Part shown: one piece after another, positions 49,401 through 60,260 of the stretch
Layout: each line of letters starts with the position of its first letter
Numbering within the stretch: the stretch's first letter is position 1
Assembly (NCBI RefSeq): GCF_030704535.1
Contig: NC_081807.1
Span: 9,636,001 to 9,700,000 of the forward strand
Direction of reading: 5' to 3'
Length of the DNA: 64,000 nucleotides
Origin: Vitis vinifera
Lineage: Eukaryota > Streptophyta > Magnoliopsida > Vitales > Vitaceae
Position numbers and translations under genes: made by a program
Notes under the pieces: model-generated
Database searches by the model: none
The model's input: the letters and a program-made list of their open reading frames with translations, nothing else
What the model was told of the DNA's origin: nothing

Positions 49401-51147
49401 GTCAACAGTAATAGTTACTACTTTGTGTTGCCTAGCCTATGCTTATATGTGATAATCTATGGATTTAGTAATGCCAGCCTGGCTCATTGCATGTATTACC
49501 TGAGCCTGGTTTCTTGGTACTCATGAGACCAGTGGTTTAAGTATTTTTCAGATGATTGGAGCTTACTGAAGTTATACACCCACAGTTTTAGTTCTGTTGA
49601 ACATACAGATAAGGAATGCTGGCAGCACTTCTTCATTCCACTAACTTCAAAGCACAGTTCCTAAACAAATATGCTTGTTTAGCATATAGAGTGAAACATG
49701 ATAGCTCAACCTGATATTATTGCTTTCCCCTAAGAGAAATTTTATGAAACTGTTTCTAGATTTATGGGCATTCGAGGCTTGCCTCTTTGGATGAGCATAT
49801 CTTGAAATTTCATCTAAATATCCTTTTGAAGTATTTTTAAATGTTTCATGCAAGTGAAAGCAGGTTTAACTGATTTATACTAATAATGTGAGCAATCTTA
49901 TGTTTCCAAACAGTCTTCTTAGCTCCTCTTAGTGGGTTTATTTATTGTAAAACAATTTAGTGTATTGGCTGCTCTCTTCCTTAATTTCTCACTCACATTT
50001 GCATTAACTTGTGCACTTGTACACACATACAAGCAGGTATAATATGGAAGGGGAAAACCGAAACAAGGCAAGAATTTAATTTTGTCATAACAATATTGAA
50101 GTTATCAGTTGTTGTCATTACAGTCCCATTTTGTAAAATATCAATGTTTTCAGAACTGGACCGGTTATTGAACCGGAAATGTTACCGGTTCATTGGTCAG
50201 ACTGGCGGTTGAACCAGTGACATTATAAACATATATTTTATATATTATTAAGATTAAAAAATAATAATAAATTATAAAAATTAAATATTAAACATAATAT
50301 CAAGATTATAATCAACCAAAAAAAAAGCATATTAAATACAAAACATAAAAAATAAAATTGAAAGGAGCTACTGCCCTTACAGCAATGCAAGCGGAGCACT
50401 GCCGGGGATGGGGTGGGGGTGTTTTGCCATCGGGGGAGCGATGTTCAACTAGTGACAGCTCTGTGCTGGTGACAGTGGGCGGCTCCAACTAAGGCAGCCG
50501 CACGAGGGGTTTGGGGGGTGGGGGGGATGAAAATGAGATTTTATACTCATCAAAACGGCATTGTTTTGATGTTGGGGAAAAATAAAATTAATTGAACCGT
50601 CCGGTTTGGAGGGAGCCGGACGGTTTGTTCGATTCGCCGGTCTGATTCCGGTTCAACCTCTTTTTGGCCTAATTGACCGGATCAGACTGGAACCGTGACC
50701 GGCTGATCTGGTCTGGTTTTTAAAACCATGTAAAATATGCTGGGACTGATCTGTCTGTTATGTTCAGGGCACTCTTACTGCAATTAGAGACTGGTTTAGA
50801 GACTATAAGATCCCTGATGGAAAACCAGCTAACAAGTTCGGTCTGGGCAACAAGGCAGCAAACAAGGTACTTTTAGATTCATATTGCTTTATTTTTGTGT
50901 TTAATTTTTCTACGCATTGAAAAGTTTTCATGGGCATCCTCTCAGTTGGATAAAAGAAAATCTGGAGTGGAAACAAATCCACCTGTCTGCTTATTATCTT
51001 CTATTCTATTATGTTTTCATTTTTGACTTGGGAATAAATTTTCTGTTTAAGCAGGATTATGCCCTCAAGGTAATTAATGAGACTAATGAGTCTTGGGCTA
51101 AACTTGTCAAGAGATCGATTCCTGCTGGAGAGCTATCACTTGTGTAA
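43464..51147 (+). CDS. PPA6: Soluble inorganic pyrophosphatase, chloroplast (PPA6-like), six exons
   Basis: Hydrolyses pyrophosphate to phosphate in the plastid stroma, pulling starch, lipid and amino-acid synthesis forward. Exons are 43464-43685, 45857-46017, 47598-47698, 47816-47997, 50768-50866 and 51055-51147. All introns are GT/AG and the reading phase is kept, giving 285 residues. Residues 1-60 are rich in Ser, Arg and Leu with few acids, as in a plastid transit peptide. The family I signature is FGDNDPVDVVEIGE across the exon 3/4 join, with the metal-binding aspartates present. GELDWKIVAI and the C-terminal NESWAKLVKRS also match. Length and exon content suit Arabidopsis PPA6, so the gene looks intact. 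AATAAA at about 51335 is a possible poly(A) signal. Introns 1, 2 and 4 hold transposon debris. Confidence 0.95.
44240..44404 (+). mobile_element. LINE 3' tail in intron 1
   Basis: A segment with TTTGGTTGTATTGTATATGT ends in TTTGCCCATCAAAGAAAAAA, the usual 3' end form of plant L1-type LINEs. A similar tail, TTTATTTGCCTATTG plus A-run, ends near 45549. Both are short 5'-truncated remnants and identification is by the tail only. Confidence 0.45.
47136..47230 (-). mobile_element. LINE 3' tail in intron 2, minus strand
   Basis: On minus, TTTTGTTTACCTATTAGAAA closes a short segment, the same tail form as the intron 1 remnants but in opposite orientation. No coding part remains. Confidence 0.4.
50142..50729. 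mobile_element. 588-bp non-autonomous DNA transposon in intron 4, 9-10-bp target duplications
   Basis: GTAAAATAT flanks both sides (50133-50141 and 50730-50738), and the match extends one T further. The ends are imperfect inverted repeats (ATGTTTTCAGAACTGGACC on the left, ATGGTTTTAAAAACCAGACC from the right). Both continue in many copies of CCGGTT/AACCGG. A GC-rich core at 50380-50530 differs from the AT-rich surroundings. The duplication length suggests a Mutator-like origin. hAT (8 bp) is a less good fit. Confidence 0.72.
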
Positions 51148-51589
51148 ATATGATTTGAAGAGTCGACCTGCGGCTGTTACTGCTGGGTACCCTTAGTGAC
51201 ACACATAAAGAGGTTTTACTTCTGGTGTAGTCCTGGTATTATTATTAGTTGACATGAACTTTATTTTTTCACAATTTTGAGCTAGAACATACTCTAATTG
51301 CAGCCTGTCTTTATTCTTGCACTCATCATTATGAAATAAAGCTTTTTCTTTTTTTGGTTTTCAAATTAGAAGATTGATCTACCAATTGATTATACTGATA
51401 CCCAAGCAATGTTCTTCAGGGGATCTGAAACTTTACTACAGGCCTTTTAGTTTTTGAATTGGAAATCGTACATACACCAAGCGATGGATTTGGTCCATTA
51501 ATCAATTTGTAGGTGTTATGTATGGATGGAACTCAACTATCTCTATCATAGTGGTGTTAATCCTAATTAGGGGCAAAGGTAAGGGCGAG

Positions 51590-51975
51590 GTGGCTTCAGC
51601 TTGGGGATGCTACAAATGCATAGGGTGAGGAATACTATTTTGTGTCTTAATGATGAGTACGGGAATAGACCAGAGGAGTATGCAGCTGTTAAAGCGTCTA
51701 TTACAGGTTTTTATAATAAGCTTCTGAACTCATTCTACATATCTTAATAATGCCAGACTTAGACTGCAGGGTGTTAAGATGTCTTAGACCTCCTTAGCAA
51801 ATTAAGATGCTGAAGAACCCTGTAGAGGAAAAGGAAATACATCAGGCGATGTTTGGAATGAAGAATAACAAGGCCCCTAGCCTGATGGTTTCACTGCTTC
51901 ATTTTACGAAATGAATTGGGATGTGGTCAGTGCTGCGGTGGTAGCTGCAGTATCTAATTTATTTAGTACTTCGGT
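51590..51975 (+). pseudogene. LINE (L1-type) reverse transcriptase fragment
   Basis: Pieces in different frames read IRNTILCLNDEYGNRPEEY, then GMKNNKAP, then PDGFTASFYEMNWDVVSA. These match the start of the L1 reverse transcriptase domain (KAPGPDGF motif). At least two frame breaks and several stops are present. It lies 440 bp past the pyrophosphatase stop; nothing is recognised between 51370 and 51590. Confidence 0.7.
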
Positions 51976-52857
51976 GGGTTGCCGGATTTAATCTAACTTT
52001 TGGACAGACCAGGGCAAGTATTTGTATTTGGATTGAGCTTAGGTTGAGTATTTTTCATTTTGAACTCAATGCGGGTTGGCTTTAGGTCAAGGTTCGGAGG
52101 TTCGGACAATCGAAATCTAATTTGACCAGATTTGATATTTTTGTTATTATATTTATAATTTATATTGTCTTGTATAATAATATTTATTTTATTTATTTAT
52201 TTAGATTTTTAAGGAAAAATATTAAATTGTTATTATACCTTATACTATTTCATTTTCTAGAAAGATGTATAAGTTTTCAAAAAAATTGTTGATCAGTTTT
52301 ATATCATATGATTTTTTTGATTTATGTCTTTAACTTCTACATCTAGTTGATACGGAAATAAATGGTTATCTCAAATAGGTGTGACATTCCAAAATTATTT
52401 TTAAAAATGACTTTCAAAGGTTTTCATTTAAAATATTATTTTACATAAAAAAAATAAAAATAAAAATGCTTTTTAATGCCTAAAGATGATTGGACCTGTT
52501 TTGTTGGAGCAAGAAAACTATTTTCCATTTTTCCACAATAATTTTTTGTTTAAAAAAAAAACTTTTTTAATTCAAAAAGAAAAAACGAAAAACATATTTG
52601 ATAACTAAAAAGTTATTTTATGTTTTTATTCTTAAAAATAAAAAATAAGATGTTTTCAGAGGATATATATTTTTAATTATTTTCACTTATTTTTAGGGTT
52701 ATTTAAAAAAATAATTATATAAATATGTAAAATGATTAACAATAAAATATTAGATATAAAAATTATCTTTAAAGCATATTTAAAAATATAAAAAAATATT
52801 TTAAGTTTACAAATAGACTTTGATTTTGCAAAAATATTAGAGAATAATTTTAAAAAA
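51976..52857. other. AT-rich sequence with a dispersed-repeat copy
   Basis: 52490-52857 resembles the copies at 42840 and at 22100/25414 (ATAATTATATAAATATGTA and AATAAAATATTAGATATAAA). The part before it has no recognised feature. Confidence 0.5.
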
Positions 52858-52860
52858 TTA

Positions 52861-53154
52861 GGGTATGTTTGATCATGTTTTCTAAAATTTATTTTTAAAA
52901 ACTGATTTTAAGTTAAAAAATAAAAACCAATTTCTAAAAATAAATTTCAGAAAATATGGTCAAACGAGTCCATATTTTCATTTTAATTTTAAAAAAACTA
53001 GTGAAAACAACTTCTACTTGTTTTATAAAAAATATTCTCTATTTCACTTTGTTTTTAAAAATCGTTTCCAGAAAATAACAACCAAATATTATTAGAAAAT
53101 TTTAAAAATAATTAAAAAATATATATATTTTAAATCACACGATCAAATAGGCTC
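52861..53154. mobile_element. Tourist-like MITE, 294 bp, TTA target duplications
   Basis: It begins GGGTATGTTTGATCATG and ends GATCAAATAGGCTC. The ends are imperfect inverted repeats centred on TGTTTGATC. TTA stands at 52858-52860 and 53155-53157, the duplication size of PIF/Harbinger transposons. It lies just upstream of the PPR gene promoter. Confidence 0.72.
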
Positions 53155-53246
53155 TTATTATTTATAACTATTTTGAAAACAATTATCAAAATTCAAATAA
53201 TCACTTTCAAAATTAGGAAAGAACGGATAAACACGACCTTGTGAAA

Positions 53247-53317
53247 TGGGCTAGAAACCCCGTTTTCCATACAAGACGGGCAGTCTTACAGATTGAATGG
53301 GCCTCTTTTATAGCCCA
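53247..53317 (+). promoter_or_regulatory. Three site II (TGGGCC/T) promoter motifs
   Basis: TGGGCT 53247-53252, TGGGCC 53298-53303 and AGCCCA (reverse TGGGCT) 53312-53317 lie within 71 bp. Site II elements are bound by TCP factors and are common upstream of plant nuclear genes for ribosomal and organelle proteins. They are 500 bp before the PPR start codon, ahead of a CT-rich leader. Confidence 0.6.
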
Positions 53318-53816
53318 CACATGCTAGGGCTCAAACCACAAAACGACAGCTCTCCCGTCGTTTTGGTTTCTGCGACACTCAACAAGAAAGAGATCTTCCA
53401 CTCTTCATCTTCAAATTTCCTGTTTATTTCAACTTCAACAATCTGAAACCCCCAAGTTGACTTTTCTGATTCCCGAGAGAGTGAAGAGAAAATGAGAGAA
53501 AATGGAGCTTTGAATGGTATGTTTTGCGTGGTGTTGGTTTCAGAACAATGAAAAACTCCGACTCTAAGTTTCCATGTAATGAAAATCTATTGAATTCTTT
53601 TATTTTCCTGCGTTTTCTCAGTACCCAAACAGAGTGTCATTGATTCGATTGTATTCTGCTTCTGATGATAGTCTGTCCGTTCTGTTCAATCGACGTCTTT
53701 TACAGAAACTCTTAACGAATAAAATTTCCTTGTCTTTTTCTTACATTTTCTCAGCAACCAAATTAGAGGATCTATGAATAGTGTCTTTTTTTTTTTTTTT
53801 TTGTGTGTTTGATAAT

Positions 53817-55169
53817 ATGATTTCTTTTCGTGGAGGTTGTTTGAGGTATCTTTATCATTATAGAAATTCTATGAATCAAATTTTCTCTAAAACCCTATCT
53901 CACAATTATTTTGCAAACCCGATAACTTTCACAAATCATACACCTCCCTCATTGTATTCTCCATCCAAACACACTATTCTTCCATGTCATTTCCATCACA
54001 TTATTCACAAATTGAATCCTAAACAATCCATGACTCAAACCCGGATCGACACAAGTTTGTACAAATACCCCAGCCTTTTGTTCTGTTGTTCTTATTCAAA
54101 TGTAGCACCATCAAGATCCTTTAGAAGGAGAGCTAGTAAAAGATTGAAAGCTAATACCAAACCTCGGCTTGATGAAGCCCAATTTCACCATGCCATATCA
54201 CAGCTTCCCCCAAGATTCGGTCCCGAGGAATTATCCAGAATTTTAAGTCTTCAAAAAAATCCTGTTGTGTGTTTGGAGATATTCAATTGGGCATCACAAC
54301 AGCCTAGGTTCAGGCATGATGTTTCGACTTATCACGTTACGATAAAGAACCTTGGTGCTGCAAAATTGTACCAAGAGATGGATGGTGTTGTTAACCAAGT
54401 GCTTGCTGTTCCTTATATTGGTTCTGAGGCCCTTTATAATTCGATGATATATTACTTCGTTGAAGCCCAGAAGTTGATTAGAGCTGTAAATATATTGAAC
54501 CACATGAGGAGTCGCAGAACCTTGGATTGTAGGCCTTCGGTCAGGACTTACAATATCCTCTTTGCAGCATTCTTGAGGAGGGGAAACAATTCTTATATAA
54601 GCCATTTGTATATGGAGCCTGTTAGACGTCTTTTCAAGCAAATGATCGATGATGGAGTTGAACCTGATGTTTTCTCTTTGAATTCCATGATTAAGGGCTA
54701 TGTGCATTCTCTTCATGTCAATGATGCCCTTAGAATATTCCATCAGATGGGGGTAGTTTTTAATAACTGCCTGCCGAACTCGTATACATATGATTATTTG
54801 ATCCATGGGTTATGTGCCCAAGGCCGAACAAACAATGCTAGGGAGTTATATGATGAAATGAAGAGAAAAGGTTTTATTCCAAGCAGCAAGGTATATAATT
54901 CGCTTGTGAATGCTTTGGCTCTTGGTGGCCAGGTTGAGGAGGCAGTGAATTTTCTGCGGGAGATGTTTGAAAAGCACAGGTCAGCTGATTTCATTACATA
55001 CCAGACAGTCTTGGATGAGATGTGCAGACAAGGAAGGACTGAGGATTCCATGCAGTTATTAAAGGAGCTGCAAGAGAAAGAGCTTGTTGATGGGCATACT
55101 TACAGGAAACTTCTCAATGTGCTTGAAGACGACTTTGGAAATTCGAGTTACAGAAACAGATTCAGGTAA
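53817..55169 (+). CDS. P-class pentatricopeptide repeat protein, organelle-targeted
   Basis: An intronless frame of 450 residues from ATG 53817. Longer reading from 53781 would need a GTG start after a T-run. The first ~100 residues are Ser/His/Arg/Asn-rich with few acids, as in a mitochondrial or plastid presequence. Residues ~110-200 read RASKRLKANTKPRLDEAQFH and LFNWASQQPRF-like EIFNWASQQPRF. From ~200 to 440 come about six 35-residue helical repeats such as YNSMIYYFVEAQKLIRAVNI, DVFSLNSMIKGYVHSLHVND and YDYLIHGLCAQGRTNNAREL. No E, DYW or SMR tail. PPR proteins bind organelle RNA and guide processing or translation. It resembles Arabidopsis At3g25210, from recall. Length and frame suggest a working gene. 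Confidence 0.92.
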   Translation: MISFRGGCLRYLYHYRNSMNQIFSKTLSHNYFANPITFTNHTPPSLYSPSKHTILPCHFHHIIHKLNPKQSMTQTRIDTSLYKYPSLLFCCSYSNVAPSRSFRRRASKRLKANTKPRLDEAQFHHAISQLPPRFGPEELSRILSLQKNPVVCLEIFNWASQQPRFRHDVSTYHVTIKNLGAAKLYQEMDGVVNQVLAVPYIGSEALYNSMIYYFVEAQKLIRAVNILNHMRSRRTLDCRPSVRTYNILFAAFLRRGNNSYISHLYMEPVRRLFKQMIDDGVEPDVFSLNSMIKGYVHSLHVNDALRIFHQMGVVFNNCLPNSYTYDYLIHGLCAQGRTNNARELYDEMKRKGFIPSSKVYNSLVNALALGGQVEEAVNFLREMFEKHRSADFITYQTVLDEMCRQGRTEDSMQLLKELQEKELVDGHTYRKLLNVLEDDFGNSSYRNRFR

Positions 55170-57270
55170 TGGGAACTAGAAGCCTTTTATGTGATTTATG
55201 TTTACTCTTGTTTTCTTGAGGAAAAGTTTGTCCTCCTGTTGATATTATCTAGGAGAGCTATGATAGTATCGGGTTTTATTGCGGGTATGAGTTAAAGTTG
55301 TTGAGGGTTGAGTTTTGTCATCTTGGATAACTTGTAACTATACTGTATATGAGTATGAGAAGTTAAGAGCATGATCTAAAGGCTTATCTTATGAGATTCC
55401 AATTTTACTATAAGACTGAAAATCTTTGAGCTTGCTAAAACTCTGATCTCTGTTTTAGTTCCAATGTGAATATCAGGAAAAACTTAATTGAATGGGCAAG
55501 TGAGAGCATTTGCAGAAGAGAAATCTAGCAAACCCAATTGTGATCTCCGTGTTTGCTAGACTTCTCATGAGAGAACATCTTCTTAGGGTTTATTCTTTCT
55601 ACTGTAATCCCCCTCCCTTCAATGTGGATATTGTCAGCTTTGGATTCAATGAGCTCTAATGACTTTAAAACGTGTTTACGCATTTAAGAGGAGCTCACTA
55701 TATATATAGTGTAAGGAACTTTGTCGGATGAAGGACATCACATCCATCTTTTCAGATTCTTATTATGGATGATCAATTTCAAATTGTATACTTCTTCCAT
55801 GCTTGGAGTTTGTATTTGATGGGTGTAAAGCTTTGAGTTGTGAAGGGAAACTCTCCAGATATAAGAGAATCTGCATCATCCAAGTTTGCAGCATGTATTA
55901 CTATGCTATTTTCATTGGGAATTGACGATCTTTTATCTTTACCTTCTACAATGGCTAGTCCAAGGTGTTGAATAGGTAGTTTTATTTTGGAAAACCCCAT
56001 TGTGGAAGAAAATTCCTATCCATGAGGTCTAAGCTAGAAGTGCATATTCACGACAAGAAATGAATAGCTAGAATGATTTTCCCAACTTCAGGATGCCCTC
56101 TGAAGGGAGCTAGAGGTAGGAATGCACCTTAGTTACATCTCACAGCCAATAGGAGGTGTGAGAAGATGAAGGTTGGATGCCTAGTAATCCTAGTAATTTA
56201 CACAAGGGTGCATTTGCTACGTGGGAGTAGGAATGATGAGAATGGAAGTAAATCATAATATTATGGAGATAAAAAATCTTAATAGTCACACCATCGAAAC
56301 CAGCCATGTGCTAAGACCCCCATCTTAGCCAACCTTCCCAATCCACAACAAAAGCAAACGTAAGATGCAAAGGCAACCAAGCGAATTACGGGAACCTTCC
56401 CAACTTGTGTTTTTATTGAAACTACGAGATTACAAAATTGTTTTTACAAGTGTTCATAACTTAGTAATTTTTGGAGAATTTAAAACTCCCAAAGAATGAC
56501 ACTATTTGCTTTCTCTTTGGATTATTCACCGTCGGTCTCCTACCTTTCAAAGGCTTTTATGGATGAGCCTTCCTTATTTAAATTTTGAATTCAAATTTAT
56601 TTTTATATTAATGAATTTTTTATTTCAATTTTCATTTTAAAAAACAATGTAAATATATTAATAAATAAATGAAAAAAAAATCATTCTCTATTCCAGCGTT
56701 TTAACCATAAAAGCAAAAATGAAAATCTTTTAAAACTTGTAAAAATGTTATGAAATTTAAATTTATTATTTTATATTTTTCATCATCCCTCAAGCGCAGA
56801 CTGATCCTGGGATGAAACCAGGACACCAACTACCCCAATCATTGGAGATTGATGTTATGGAATTGACATTAATATCTAATTTACATATATTTCTGTGATA
56901 TTTAGGGGTATAAAAAAGAAACTTATTATGGTTGGATTCGTCTTTTTAATTCACAAGCCAAACAGAAAATTTCGATTTTTCATGGACTAATAAATTTTAA
57001 AAAAATAAAATAAAAGAAAAATAGGCTTGAATAGATGGATTGAATGGGTTTTTTTACCCTATCCCGGCATTGACATTGTAACTGAATTTGCTGAGAAAAC
57101 CCAAATCATGATCAAAGCCCACGTTAAGGGCATTTAGTAAGAGATTAGGCATGGTCTGATTGGTTGCTGGGAAAACTGGGGGAAAACGGAAGAGAAAATA
57201 TAATGATGATGATGATATATTAACACAACTGTCATGTGTACAAGATTGATGAAGAGAGGGGGAATTAATA
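55170..57270. other. Intergenic stretch after the PPR gene
   Basis: The PPR 3' leader presumably extends a few hundred bases. The minus frame 56000-55779 (73 residues) has no family resemblance. 56580-56780 is AT-rich. I see no other gene. Confidence 0.45.
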
Positions 57271-57320
57271 TTTATTCATATACAAAGAAACATGCATGAG
57301 ATCTTGGGGCATCATCATCT

Positions 57321-57575
57321 TCACCAGAGCTGGAGGAGGACATCTTCAAAACTCTTGGCCACCCAGGAAGCAGATGTGGAGGAAGAAGAAGTAGTAGAAA
57401 TAGCAGTATCTGCCATGTCCAGAGACAGTTTAGGCTCTGAGCTTTCAGATGAAAACCATTTGAGAAGATAAGCCCTTGTGGGAGAAGAAGCTGGTGGTGG
57501 AGGCAGAGGTGGCTGGCAAGTTGAGGTGCCATGGTGGTGCTGAGAGAGTATGAGCATTGCTGCAGTAGGTGCCAT
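57321..57575 (-). CDS. Small candidate gene, 84 residues, unknown function
   Basis: ATG at 57575 is preceded on minus by a 30-bp CT run (57596-57627 as GA on plus), a common feature of plant 5' leaders. On minus, AATAAA follows the stop at about 57276. The product opens MAPTAAMLILSQHHHG, has a proline run (PPLPPPP), a hydrophobic-basic stretch TRAYLLKWFSSE, a Ser/Thr run, and ends SWVAKSFEDVLLQLW. No signal peptide or membrane segment is evident. I do not recognise the family. The overlapping frame 57631-57272 starts within the CT run and is a shadow. Composition and leader favour a real small gene, but this is unproven. Confidence 0.55.
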   Translation of the reverse strand: MAPTAAMLILSQHHHGTSTCQPPLPPPPASSPTRAYLLKWFSSESSEPKLSLDMADTAISTTSSSSTSASWVAKSFEDVLLQLW

Positions 57576-57586
57576 TGATGAATGAC

Positions 57587-57595
<9 letters not shown>

Positions 57596-57627
<32 letters not shown>
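57596..57627 (+). repeat. GA/CT microsatellite in the small gene's leader
   Basis: An uninterrupted GA run on plus, CT on minus, about 20-50 bp upstream of the ATG at 57575. Confidence 0.9.
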
Positions 57628-57628
<1 letters not shown>

Positions 57629-57631
57629 CAA

Positions 57632-58200
57632 ATCACAGGTAAAAGGGTGTTTCTTTTAAACAAGCAAACACATCAACAATCTGTGGGCGCTTGTCTATGG
57701 GTTGTTTTCCCTTTTTAAGACTTGGGTTGTGAGGAGCCTGTGGTCAACCTCATGGCGGCTTCATCCTCCTATTAGTTGAGATCAAACCTGGCTTTGACCT
57801 TTTTCAGTTTGGATGGCTATTATTAGGCGGTGTAGTGTACGTTCCTGGAAGTTGAGAGTAGGTGATGATGAAGCATGATAGGAATGTGTAAGGATTGAGC
57901 CATTGAGGAGCCGTTGTTTTAGGGAGGGGTCTGTGGGAGGAGGGAGAGGGGAGGTGGGTGGTGGGCACGTGTTGGGATCATGTCAGACTCATCCTCTCTT
58001 CATTCGCCCTTTGGACCCCACATAAATCCACCTGGGTGTCATCAATGTCACCTTTCATTTTCTGGGAGGGGATCCAGAAAATCTTATCTGGAAAGCTTTC
58101 TTATCTTAGTTGTCAAGTACATGTAGCATGAAATATATGCTATGGTGGAGTTTTTTTTTTTTTTTCCTAGTGTATTTTTCTTCGCAAAAACACGACATGA
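57632..58200. other. Upstream region of the small minus-strand gene
   Basis: No coding frame. Contains a G-rich block at 57910-57970 and a T-run at 58150-58165. It may hold the small gene's promoter, but no TATA box at a convincing distance was seen. Confidence 0.4.
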
Positions 58201-58249
58201 ATATTAGTCTAGTTGCCAATAGGTGTATGACCAAAACCCTCCATATATT

Positions 58250-60260
58250 AGTTAATCCTAGAGCCATATTAAGGTTTGGTATTTGACTATTCTACAAGTT
58301 ATATGTATGGATAGTGGGATCTAAGTATTTATCCGTAGTCCAAAAAATATGAGAGACCGTGTCTTGGCTCCTTTCAAGATGACACTCAAATAAATTTGGC
58401 TTAGCTTGCTATTCTAGAGCTAGAAGCTTAGTATGTCTCATCTTAGCTCGCTCTCCATGTGCAGAAGTGATCCATACCTGTTGATAGAACTTACCATGTG
58501 TGTGCTGAGATTTGTAATGTCATAACTAAACATAGACAATGAAATAAATATATCATGAATAGTGTTATCCCCAAAGAATAAAAATCCAATGCCACGGTCA
58601 ATTGGCAAATCAAAATACAAATCACAATCCATGGGTCATAAGCTTTTAACATGAGCTTGATAAACATCTTGAGCTATCGACTAAGTCAAAGTATCTACAA
58701 CCATGTGACTTGTAGAAATGTGTTCCAAGACCACCTCATTTTCTACAATCATGTCTCGACTGTAATGGTATCAAATACAAATATGTTTAGTTTTTCCATG
58801 GTACTTGGGGTCCTTCATATATGCAAAAGCAACCATATTATAGCAATATATAGTAATGTGATCCAAAGCACATGTGACCAAGTCGAGTTCTTGAAGGAAC
58901 CTTATCAACCAAACACCTCTTGAACAATGGTTAAGCATGCAATATACTCTAACTCCACAGTAGATACTGTTGTACAAGATTATTTTTTACTATTCTAAGA
59001 TATGACACCATGAATAAGCATAAAATCATAACCAATTGTATATTTGCACTTATTGAAGTCACTACCCTAAAAGTGCCATTGTATCCAATGAAGTGGAAAT
59101 TTTATCCTTAATAGCATAGTACATGGTTTGTTTTGCCTCAACTTATTGAAGGATTCATAAAGAAGTGGATCCAATTGAAATTTGCAAACTAATCTAACTG
59201 CATAAAAGATAACAGGATGTGTATATATATAGTGTACATTAAGTTGCCAACGACATTGACATATAGAACACGAGTCATCTTTTCCTTTTCTTTTAGAATC
59301 TTAGGACAAATATTTAGACTTATGGTCTTCCTTTTCTCAATACACTGTCAATGGGTTTGCAACTTTGCTTTTGAAATGACACAAAAATCTTCTTTATGTA
59401 AGTCTTTAAAGACAAACCAATAAGTCTCTTTAAGCGATCCCTCAAGATCTTAATTGCTAGCACATAATTTGTTTCATCTATATCCTTCATCTCAAATTTG
59501 GAAGGCAATCGTCATCCTTTAATTCATCAAAATACCTTATGAAAAGATACACTTGGAAGGATTATTTTGTGAGTCTGAAAAAAAACCAACAAGTTCATCA
59601 ACCCTATAGAGTTGTCATTCTTGCTTTCCTCTTAGGTCTAAACCTCTTAAGAAGGAATCTCAAAATTTTTCTAACAATCTTAGATTCAAGGATCATTTCT
59701 CCTTGGTTAAAAGATGAATTTGATTACTATATCACTAAACTCATAATAGAATGCAAAGAAGGTTTGATTGTCTTGCATTCTTATGTTTTCAAATCCAGAT
59801 GTAAGCATTTGGATTTTAGACAACTTCATAGTTGAAGTGTCTTCATGAGTTATTTTGAGGATGTCTCATGTCTCATTCGCACGTTTACAAGTAGCTATCC
59901 TGCAAAACTCATCAGGATTCACCCCATAAAATATGTTATACATGGCCTAAGCATTGGCCTCACTACTTTCATTGTCCAATTTATCCTAGTCTTACTTTGG
60001 TTTGAATTCCCCAATAGATAATCCAAAAACATCTAATTTCAATGCGGTTTTCCATCCAAATTCCACTGAATTCCAAAGCTTTTCACTTTGCATTTTTTGA
60101 AAAAATTTCATTTAAGCCTTTCAATAAGAATAGTTACTCTCACCAAAATATGGTGGGTTATTAGTGGAGGCACCCCACCTTTGGTTGTTCCCTATTAAAT
60201 TAATAGGATAAAGAAAAAAACATATTTTTATTAAAAAGCCTACTTTGATACCAATTGAAA
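58250..60260 (-). pseudogene. Heavily decayed copia element on minus with internal deletion
   Basis: The primer-site complement (TTTGATACCAATTG, 60243-60256) marks the 5' side. Leftwards comes Gag (YFGESNYSYWKA; WNSVEFGW; then ARMTTL-type) down to about 59530. There the sequence jumps to the reverse transcriptase C-terminus FEMKDIDETNYVLAIKILRD (59500). RNase H pieces follow (AVWLIRFLQELDL, 58870; ALDHITIYC; AYMKDPKYHGKTKHI, 58790), and the tail VLEHISTSHMV (58720). Protease, integrase and most of the polymerase are missing. Stops are frequent. 58250-58632 is probably 3' LTR sequence but its ends are not clear. Confidence 0.75.

Noticed and set aside
53781..53816. Longer N-terminus for the PPR protein
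   Set aside because: It needs a GTG start and would code a run of Phe from a T-tract. The ATG at 53817 is preferred.
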